From assembly GCA_021014325.1 (NCBI GenBank), contig JAJGQC010000420.1, positions 1-64,000 of the forward strand: a stretch of 64,000 nt of DNA, read 5' to 3'. Made by a program: the position numbers and the translations under genes. The stretch is from Plazaster borealis (taxonomy: Eukaryota > Echinodermata > Asteroidea > Forcipulatida > Labidiasteridae). Positions 56,817-64,000 of this stretch are shown piece by piece (positions within the stretch are counted from its first letter, which is position 1; every line of letters starts with the position of its first letter). The notes beneath the pieces were generated by a model. The model did not search any database, was not told the origin of the DNA, and was given only the letters and a program-made list of their open reading frames with translations.

Positions 56817-58432
56817 GTTTAATTACGCGACCATTAGCACTAACCGTCTCTCACACAAACAACAAGACAAGATGGCGACTGCAAACTTTGTTTCGCGCCC
56901 GGCACGCAAAATCCAAAGAGCCAATCAGCGCAGAGTAGTGCGCGACAACATGTTTAGAGAAGTTTTACTTTGAGTAATAAATGCGTTCTGTTTAGAAATT
57001 AAGCACAAAATTGTCTAGTGTTTAGGAATTTGACATGTTTAAACAGGTTACTAATGTTTAATTGCTGAACACGCTTTTTAGCGTGTAAACTTAACACATT
57101 GTGTTTAGAAGATAAACGCGCCATTTGTAATGTTTTATAATTATATGTTTAGTTTAAAAACGCATGTGTTTATCATGGTGAATAAACTAAACACTGTGTT
57201 TAGCAAACGCACCAAATTTGTATTATGTTATGATATGTTTAGTTTAAAACCGCATGTGTTTATCACGTGTATAAACTACACACATTGTGTTTAGACGATA
57301 AACGCACCAAGTTTTTACTAAGTTATATGTTTAGTTTAAAAACGCAAGTGTTTATCTTGTGTGTAACTAAACACATTGTGTTTAGATGAAAACGCACAAT
57401 TTTTATTTTATTATCATACGTTTAGTTTAAAAACGCATGTGTTTATCACGTGTGTATAAAACTAAACACATTGTGTTTAGACGATAAACGCGCCATTTGT
57501 ATTGCATTATTACATGTTTAGTTTAAAAAAGCATGTGTTTATCTTTTGTAAAACTAAACACATTGTGTTTAGACGATAAACGCGCCATTTGTATTGCATT
57601 ATTACATGTTTAGTTTAAAAAAGCATGTGTTTATCTTTCGTAAAACTAAACACATTGTGTTTAGACGACAAACGCGCCATTTGTATTGCATTATTACATG
57701 TTTAGTTTTAAAAAGCATGTGTTTATCTTTTGTAAAACTAAACACTTTGTGTTTATATGATAAACACACCATTTGTATTGTACTATTATGTGTTTAGTTT
57801 TAAAACGTGTCATGTGTTTATCACGTGTAGTAACTAAACACATTGTGTTTATAAGAGATATATTATACGACCCACACCACTTTGTTAAACGTTTTGCATT
57901 GCTTAAACACTCGGTGTTTAAATGATAAACGTGTCATTCTTAGTTTTGTTATCATGTGTTTAGATTAAAAACGCGTCATGTGTTTATCGACAAAATCCGA
58001 CATGAAAGTGTTTAGATTATAAACGCGTCATGCGTTCAGCGGTTTTACAGTGCACACACACACACCGACATAGTCGCTACAGTACAGACGGTTCGCAACT
58101 TTTTAGGAGAAAGGTATACTGGAGAAATCAAAACATCGGGATGGAGGAAAGAAAGGGGGAAAATAGAAAGATTATTATAATATAAATAGAGAATACAGCA
58201 TCTCTCCGGACGTTATTTTCACATTGTTTTATCTTGAATCATTTTAGCAGTTTGTTTAACTGGTAAGCAATGTCATCGCACCAAACTTTAATTTTCGCTT
58301 GTTCGTTCTGAATTTTTATTTATAAACCCGCTTGTTTATGTTTTGAAAGAAAAACCAATGGGATGAAAATGGAGTCATATACCGAAAGAAAAGAAAGGAA
58401 ATACATTTAATTACAAACGCAATCATGTTTAG

Positions 58433-58471
58433 AGTCTCTCTTTGGATTTATGTGGTGGCTCCGTAAGAGCC
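58433..58471 (-). terminator. H2A 3' stem-loop and downstream element, copy A
   Basis: Minus-strand GGCTCTTACGGAGCC at 58,471-58,457 lies 32 bp after the H2A stop, followed by CCAAAGAGAGAC (58,444-58,433), which fits the U7-pairing downstream element. The canonical histone hairpin is 16 nt with a six-pair stem and a four-base loop. This one is 15 nt, with a changed loop and a weaker stem top. Confidence 0.85.
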
Positions 58472-58502
58472 GTTTGGTTTGGCAGTCTAGCAAGATCTAA
58501 AT

Positions 58503-58879
<377 letters not shown>

Positions 58880-58965
58880 GACTGTTGATATACTGAGCGA
58901 GCAAAACTGAAAAAACACACTGTGCGTTGGAGTTCTTGGGAATGACCCCGGGGACTGTCAGGGGG

Positions 58966-59006
58966 GTACTTATGGCGTTCTGGGGGATCCTCAATGCACC
59001 AATCAG
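58966..59006 (-). promoter_or_regulatory. H2A promoter elements, copy A
   Basis: Reading on the minus strand, a CCAAT-box complement (CTGATTGG, 59,006-58,999) precedes a GGATCC box (58,990-58,985) and a TATA-like CCATAAGTACC (58,975-58,965). The last lies about 85 bp before the H2A start. The GATCC-then-TATA order is characteristic of sea urchin histone promoters. The same layout occurs in copy B (63,516-63,556). Confidence 0.55.
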
Positions 59007-59125
59007 GTTTCTCCTCGCATGGACGCGCCCGGGTTCAGCGGAGCATCCTCGGCGGGGTCGACCAGCGGCAGCACGCACGCTGGTCGAGGAATAATTACTG
59101 TGGTGGTTCCACTAACCACGGAAAC

Positions 59126-59203
59126 AAAAAGAAGAAGAAGAAGAAGAAAAAGAAGAAGAAGAAGAAGAAGAAGAAGAAGAACAACAACAACAACAACAAC
59201 AAA
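59126..59203. repeat. GAA and CAA microsatellites, copy A
   Basis: A run of GAA repeats followed by a run of CAA repeats. The corresponding tract in copy B (63,676-63,774) is about 21 bp longer, the main length difference between the two otherwise near-identical units. Confidence 0.95.
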
Positions 59204-59764
59204 ACCTAAGACAAATAATATCCCAAAATGACAAACACCAGCTTGTTTTGTGTATTTGTATTTTCCTTGATTTCTTTGTTTTTATTTATTAAGTAAACTT
59301 TGTTGTTGTTTTTGTTGTAGTATAGCAGTCAGGCGTCATGAAAACCAGCGCCCCCCCCCCCACCAATAAAATAAAAACAATAATAAAATAAATGAATAAA
59401 GTTAAAAAGGGCCACTTACTCAACAATGTACGCTTCCAAGTCCAATTTGTGGACCCTCGCTTAATTAACTCGGTGTCACAGTTGCATCCAGAATGAAAGC
59501 CAAGCGTGGTGTTCAGACTACCTAAATAGAGAATAAATAAGAGGCTTTAATAACTTATTAAAACACTGTTCATGTTCAAGATGATTCTGACTTGATATAA
59601 TATTTACTTTACAAACGGAAAAAAACCCTGTTTGTTTGAAGTAATTTTTATGCTTAATCCCCGGGTAATAATATATACTTGTTTAACCCTGTTGTTTTTT
59701 GATTATTTTGTTTATAGGCGGAGGGATGGTTTGGGGACTCAACACGACACTTATGTTATTAAAT
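59204..59764. other. Spacer between H2B end and H2A start
   Basis: Non-coding, AT-rich, with a C run at 59,350-59,360 and a TTTGTTGTTGTT patch. It recurs in copy B up to the end of the window. No gene was seen. Confidence 0.7.
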
Positions 59765-59800
59765 CTCTCTTTGGGAAATGTGTTGGCTCTGAAAAGAGCC
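59765..59800 (-). terminator. H2B 3' stem-loop and downstream element
   Basis: Minus-strand GGCTCTTTTCAGAGCC at 59,800-59,785 is an exact canonical histone mRNA hairpin, 30 bp after the H2B stop. CAAAGAGAGA (59,774-59,765) follows as the U7-pairing element. These signals show that the H2B end belonged to a replication-dependent gene. Confidence 0.95.
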
Positions 59801-59829
59801 GTTTTGATTGCGCATGACTCCAGGCCAGC

Positions 59830-59972
59830 TTATTTTGAAGTTGTGTACTTGGTGACCGCCTTGGTGCCCTCACTGACAGCGTGTTTGGCCAGCTCACCGG
59901 GAAGAAGGAGACGAACTGCAGTCTGAACCTCTCGGCTGGAGATGGTTGATTTCTTGTTGTATTGCGCCAATC
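59830..59972 (-). pseudogene. H2B: Histone H2B, C-terminal 47 residues only
   Basis: On the minus strand [20 protein letters not shown], then [20 protein letters not shown] and TKYTTSK end at the stop at 59,830. This is the last third of core histone H2B (alpha-3 and C-terminal helix). Homology begins abruptly at the Arg codon (59,970-59,972). Upstream there is retrotransposon sequence instead of the expected EAS and the earlier fold, and no N-terminal H2B part occurs in the window. The gene is therefore broken by a deletion or rearrangement. Confidence 0.95.
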
Positions 59973-59980
59973 GAGGTCCC

Positions 59981-61573
59981 CTAAGTAACCTTAAAAAGGG
60001 ACTCGAAAAAACTCGAGTCTCTTCCCAAAACGAAACCGGGATGCCTCCTACACATATGTTTGATACAAGCGCTCGGAAGTCCAAAGACACCTTTGCACTC
60101 CGAGCACTTGATCTGGGGTTGGGGGGCGCCGTTGTGCTTCATCTTCCGATGGCGGGTGAGGGAAGACATCTTCCCTCGGAAGGAGCATCCGGGGAACCTA
60201 CAAGGGGTAGGAACCCCGGACCGGCCAGGAATTTTCACGCCGGCTAAATGAGCAATGGCTTTGTCCACCTCGGGGTCCCGGTTGACGGGAGCCCGAGAAG
60301 GACCCTCGTCCTCTGATAAAAGATCTGACTCCGAAAGAGAGCCGAAAATTTCGGTGACGGTTGGGCCCCCCGGGGGAGGCACAACCGTCTCCGGCTCTTT
60401 GCAAACAACACTCTCTGAGGAAGAGGTCGAAAGACGGCGTGCCCTCTTTCTCCTCCTCTTCCCCAGAACCTTTGTAAACCCCTCGCTGTCTTTGGAGTCC
60501 CCGGGTCCACGACAATCTGGCCTGTTACAAGACAGAGTCCAGGGCCCGTTGACTCCTCTGCAGCCTATGCACCCGAGGACTCGGAAGTCCGAGCCCACGA
60601 GCGCACCGCCACATTGACAGCAAGGGGTATCAGCAGGGAAGGGACCCGACAGCTCACCACACACCCCACAGGGGGCGCTTGGCAAACCCGATCCCTCCCC
60701 CGCTACGACATACTTGATCTCAAAAATTGTCTGTGTCTGCGGAGACGGCGTGTCAGGGGACACAACCGTCTCCACATCAGAACCCTCGGTGGCAGCGGCA
60801 GCCGCTGGCACCGAAGGTCCCTGACCCTCTTCCACAGGCGAACCCTCTCCAACGGGCGTACCCGCTGGAGAGGGAGCCACCGTGAACCACTTGCGCCTCG
60901 GCGCTGTACGGCCTGCGTAAGAGTTAGGGCACATTCGGTGGCTGTGCCCCTTCTCCCCACAGACCGTACACACCGAGGCGTTGGGACACGCCGAAATGAC
61001 GTGCCCCACCTCTCCACACTTAAAACACCTCACCTGGCCACAATCGCGGGCCTGGTGTCCCGGCTCCCCGCATCGGGCACACGTCCGGGTTTGTCCAAGA
61101 TACGAAACCCAGGCGTTGCGGTCCCCGATGCGGAGAACCGTCGGAATGTTGCGCTTGATGCGCATACGGTATTGGCGATTGCCATTGAACACCTCCGGCT
61201 CACCTCTGTAGGTACACAAGTGACCGGAGACAACTTCACCAAAGTCACGCAGCTTCCGGCGCACGACCAAGTCGTCCATCTCCATGGCAACGTACGCCAC
61301 AGTGACGGTGGTCAAACCACCGCCACCAGACACGCTGCACCCGGGGACGGACGACAAGGCCGAACCGAAGCGGCGCAACAACTCTTGGCTCTTAAAATAA
61401 AGAACGAACTGCCCTGACTTGAGGGGCTGCAAAGCCCATAAATGTGACTTTGCAACTATGCCCAGATTGCTCAGCTGGGTAAAAACAAAGGATGGAGAAA
61501 CTGGACTGTCGAACCGCAGTTCGACAGAACATGACTTTTTCTGGTTTGCCATTAGGCACAAAGCGAAACACAA
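59981..61573 (-). CDS. Long open frame with three CCHC and two C2H2 fingers
   Basis: A 530-residue frame; MANQKKS at 61,552 is a likely start. From the N-terminus: a gag-like region ([15 protein letters not shown], about 55-70), then knuckles [28 protein letters not shown] and [14 protein letters not shown] (about 165-215). Next are an acidic/Pro linker, a cysteine-rich block (about 295-350), a basic KRRRKRARR, and finally two C2H2-type fingers (CRFPGC..H..H and CSECKG..H..H, about 463-515). CCHC knuckles suit a retroelement RNA-binding protein. C2H2 fingers of this spacing sit at the N-terminus of R2/NeSL-type polyproteins and bind target DNA. The frame ends 8 bp before the H2B junction, so the protein may be cut off. 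It is intact, in contrast to elements 1 and 2. Confidence 0.75.
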   Translation of the reverse strand: MCFALCLMANQKKSCSVELRFDSPVSPSFVFTQLSNLGIVAKSHLWALQPLKSGQFVLYFKSQELLRRFGSALSSVPGCSVSGGGGLTTVTVAYVAMEMDDLVVRRKLRDFGEVVSGHLCTYRGEPEVFNGNRQYRMRIKRNIPTVLRIGDRNAWVSYLGQTRTCARCGEPGHQARDCGQVRCFKCGEVGHVISACPNASVCTVCGEKGHSHRMCPNSYAGRTAPRRKWFTVAPSPAGTPVGEGSPVEEGQGPSVPAAAAATEGSDVETVVSPDTPSPQTQTIFEIKYVVAGEGSGLPSAPCGVCGELSGPFPADTPCCQCGGALVGSDFRVLGCIGCRGVNGPWTLSCNRPDCRGPGDSKDSEGFTKVLGKRRRKRARRLSTSSSESVVCKEPETVVPPPGGPTVTEIFGSLSESDLLSEDEGPSRAPVNRDPEVDKAIAHLAGVKIPGRSGVPTPCRFPGCSFRGKMSSLTRHRKMKHNGAPQPQIKCSECKGVFGLPSACIKHMCRRHPGFVLGRDSSFFESLFKVT

Positions 61574-61639
61574 ATTGAAAAAGCCGAAAATAAGCAGAAA
61601 AGGAACAATAATATACTGAAGCTACACGAGCAACAGTAT

Positions 61640-61965
61640 AAGCACTACAAAAGCGGTAGCGAAGGCGCACCTGGCAGCCTTTTAAAGCAAAATAAAGCAC
61701 AGACTTGTGTGCAACAAGTGAAAGGTTGGGCACAACTGCTACCCTACAAAATAGAATGCACTTAGAGTGTACTGAAACTTTAAGAGAAACAGTACCTACA
61801 ACAAATAATGCAAAGGATGTTGGCGCACCTGGCTACCAAATGAAAAAAGCAAAAATGCACAACCTTTTGTGCGAAAAGGAAAACAATCGGGCACGACTGC
61901 TACCCTACAATGAAAACAAAAAGCTAACAGTGGCTGTTTTTACTGAAAAGCAAAAACAATATGTC
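61640..61965 (-). repeat. Two leader monomers of the U2-inserted element
   Basis: Two copies of about 150 bp share GGCGCACCTGGC, AAAGCACA/AATGCACAAC, GTGCAACAAGTG/GTGCGAAAAGG and GGGCAC(A/G)ACTGCTACCCTACA (61,664-61,765 and 61,824-61,910). Repeated 5' leader units often act as internal promoters in non-LTR elements; here that is only inference. Confidence 0.65.
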
Positions 61966-62146
61966 TAAGCGGTAGTAAAATGTACAATCATTACACAGAA
62001 CAATACAACCTGCCAGAAGTTTAGAGAGGTCGCTCCTCTACGCCACAATACGCCACAGGGCGCTGCCAGCAACTCAAACACACCTCAATTGCGTTATGGG
62101 GGCGGACCCCCAAGAATAATTCCACAATTTGTCAGTGCCAAACACA

Positions 62147-62175
62147 TGATCTTAGCCAAAAGGCCGAGAAGCGAT
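62147..62175 (-). pseudogene. U2 snRNA 5' fragment, copy B
   Basis: On the minus strand these 29 bases match U2 nucleotides 1-29 exactly (core TTCTCGGCCTTTTGGCTAAG). After A29 the next base differs; four further bases agree by chance or homology, then the match is lost. The junction with the zinc-finger element is therefore at the same U2 position as in copy A. Confidence 0.9.
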
Positions 62176-62600
62176 ACTTACAAAAATTCTCTCAAGAACA
62201 ATGCAGCCTCCGACATGACACGAATCACACGAGATGCAATGGTGTCACAAGAGGGCGCTGTTACTTTTTTGACATCTCGCTGCACACGGGGAACATTCGG
62301 GGGGCGAAATATAGATCAAATCTGACCAGATGCAAAGCAAGCACATGCCAGAAAACTGAAATACAACCATGTGTTAACGCATGCTATACGCAAGTACATG
62401 TGTATTCTAAGTTTATGTTGACATTGTACAGTGTTGCCTGGGTGGGAGTGTTCGTCGCGCGTTTGTTTATTTTTTAATTTTGCGCGCGTTAAGACAATGG
62501 CATTGTAAACGCGCAAAACACAACAATAGTACTCGCTCATTACGCATAACACTGTACATAGAAACAGCGTGACTGTACTGTGTGCAGGATACGTATACAC
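62176..62600 (-). promoter_or_regulatory. U2 upstream region, copy B
   Basis: This is the counterpart of 53,239-53,660 and almost identical to it. It runs uninterrupted through a CA repeat (62,597-62,617) into the H2A downstream DNA, which gives the empty site for the 4.4-kb element of copy A. If functional, it would drive transcription on the minus strand straight into the zinc-finger element. Confidence 0.6.
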
Positions 62601-62982
62601 ACACACACACACACACACCGACATAGTCGCTACAGTACAGACGGTTCGCAACTTTTTAGGAGAAAGGTATACTGGAGAAATCAAAACAGCGGGATGGAGG
62701 AAAGAAAGGGGAAAATAGAAAGATTATTATAATATAAATAGAGAATACAGCATCTCTCCGGACGTTATTTTCACATTGTTTAATCTTGAATCATTTTAGC
62801 AGTTTTTAACTGGTAAGCAATGTCATCGCACCAAACTTTAATTTTCGCTTGTTCGTTCTGAATTTTTATTTATAAACCCGCTTGTTTATGTTTTGAAAGA
62901 AAAACCAATGGGATGAAAATGGAGTCATATACCGAAAGAAAAGAAAGGAAATACATTTAATTACAAACGCAATCATGTTTAG

Positions 62983-63021
62983 AGTCTCTCTTTGGATTTA
63001 TGTGGTGGCTCCGTAAGAGCC
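62983..63021 (-). terminator. H2A 3' stem-loop and downstream element, copy B
   Basis: Identical to copy A: a 15-nt GGCTCTTACGGAGCC (63,021-63,007) and CCAAAGAGAGAC (63,0-series, ending near 62,983). It has the same shortened loop. Confidence 0.85.
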
Positions 63022-63052
63022 GTTTGGTTTGGCAGTCTAGCAAGATCTAAAT

Positions 63053-63429
<377 letters not shown>

Positions 63430-63675
63430 GACTGTTGATATACTGAGCGAGCAAAACTGAAAAAACACACTGTGCGTTGGAGTTCTTGGGAATGACCCCG
63501 GGGACTGTCAGGGGGGTACTTATGGCGTTCTGGGGGATCCTCAATGCACCAATCAGGTTTCTCCTCGCATGGACGCGCCCGGGTTCAGCGGAGCATCCTC
63601 GGCGGGGTCGACCAGCGGCAGCACGCACGCTGGTCGAGGAATAATTACTGTGGTGGTTCCACTAACCACGGAAAC

Positions 63676-63774
63676 AAAAAGAAGAAGAAGAAGAAGAAGA
63701 AGAAGAAGAAGAAGAAGAAGAAGAAGAAGAAGAAGAAAAGGAAGAAGAAGAAGAAGAACAACAACAACAACAAA
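63676..63774. repeat. GAA and CAA microsatellites, copy B
   Basis: GAA repeats (with one AAAGG interruption) followed by CAA repeats, longer than in copy A. The remaining DNA to 64,000 repeats the copy A spacer, including a C run near 63,922-63,932. The H2B end of this unit would lie just beyond the window. Confidence 0.95.
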
Positions 63775-64000
63775 ACCTAAGACAAATAATATCCCAAACT
63801 GACAAACACCAGCTTGTTTTGTGTATTTGTATTTTCCTTGATTTCTTTGTTTTTATTTATTAAGTAAACTTTGTTGTTGTTTTTGTTGTAGTATAGCAGT
63901 AAGGCGTCATGAAAACCAGCGCCCCCCCCCCCACCAATAAAATAAAAACAATAATAAAATAAATGAATAAAGTTAAAAAGGGCCACTTACTCAACAATGT

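Larger units (their letters stand above)
53667..58051. mobile_element. 4.4-kb TIR element with motif arrays and captured exons
   Basis: The ends are ACTGTAAAACC and GGTTTTACAGT. Copy B of the histone/U2 unit lacks this segment: there the left flank (GGATACGTATACAC) runs through CA repeats straight to the right flank (CCGACATAGTCGCTACAG). Inside the left end are 3.3 tandem copies of a 310-bp unit (from 53,721) with GTTTA/TAAAC motifs. Inside the right end (about 57,000-58,030) are roughly a dozen copies of a 65-75-bp unit with TGTTTAGTTTAAAAACGC. The 2-kb centre is non-repetitive and holds exon-like segments on the minus strand. No transposase was recognised. Confidence 0.85.
59973..62146 (-). 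mobile_element. U2-inserted non-LTR element with CCHC and C2H2 fingers (3' truncated)
   Basis: It begins directly after nucleotide 29 of U2 copy B and runs to the H2B fragment at 59,972. It has a leader of about 570 bp with internal repeats and one long open frame. No reverse transcriptase is left, so the class is inferred from the zinc fingers, the leader and the U2 target. Its leader is unlike that of element 2, which sits at the same U2 position in copy A. Confidence 0.7.

Noticed and set aside
58994..59231. Lysine/arginine-rich open frames over the GAA/CAA tracts (also 63,544-63,802)
   Set aside because: Microsatellite translation; length changes between the two copies and there is no conserved product.
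60614..61417. Long plus-strand frame opposite the zinc-finger protein
   Set aside because: Antisense shadow: the minus frame has ordered zinc fingers, the plus frame has none and is Arg/His biased.

Overview
The window looks like nuclear DNA from a marine invertebrate deuterostome, most likely an echinoderm and perhaps a sea star. The reasons are intronless rhodopsin-type GPCR paralogs, replication-type histone genes with stem-loop 3' ends, exon/intron signals, and a dense mix of eukaryotic mobile elements (DIRS-like, Penelope-like, L2/CR1-like and L1/Tx1-like retrotransposons, many MITEs and fold-back elements). The species is inferred from repeat types remembered from echinoderms, not proven. 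No bacterial gene layout is present.

Left third (1-31,000). Mostly repeats. A decayed DIRS-type element (about 1,990-4,900) is split by a small TIR element. Then come an 18-bp GC-rich minisatellite, a tRNA-derived SINE, an ACCAAT-rich array, a MITE, and a truncated L1/Tx1-like retrotransposon on the minus strand (8,395-9,960). Host-like coding sequence appears as a hydrophobic, frame-broken gene (10,179-11,037), a three-exon gene with a SAM-like start (19,120-22,025, with fold-back elements in its introns), and a PARP/ART-like gene (26,764-27,877). Several arrays (12.3, 17.3-18.7 and 23.3-24.3 kb) share an ACTGYAAAA-like end and are filled with one short motif each.

Middle (31,000-44,300). 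Two intact intronless class A GPCR genes on the minus strand (31,096-32,055 and 40,873-41,823) are about 9.8 kb apart, with a broken 5' remnant of a third (32,365-32,740). An L2-like fragment, an isolated internal exon, a second copy of the 7.5-kb MITE and a Penelope-like fragment follow.

Right third (44,300-64,000). This is the most unusual part. Two related L1/Tx1-like elements (44,283-47,170 and 49,664-53,209, both minus) flank a nested fold-back structure. From 53,210 on, a repeat unit is duplicated (offset about 4.55 kb across the H2A genes). It contains, on the minus strand, histone H2A, the first 29 nt of U2 snRNA with its upstream region, and the end of histone H2B. In both copies the U2 sequence stops at nucleotide 29, and in each a different non-LTR retrotransposon begins there: an APE-type L1/Tx1-like element at 53,209 and an element with CCHC and C2H2 fingers at 62,146. 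Copy A also carries a 4.4-kb TIR element (53,667-58,051) that copy B lacks, giving a direct empty-site comparison. Both H2A copies share the same 1-nt coding deletion and an altered 3' stem-loop, and H2B is cut at its 5' side, so the unit looks like a decayed, re-duplicated histone/U2 locus used as a retrotransposon landing site.
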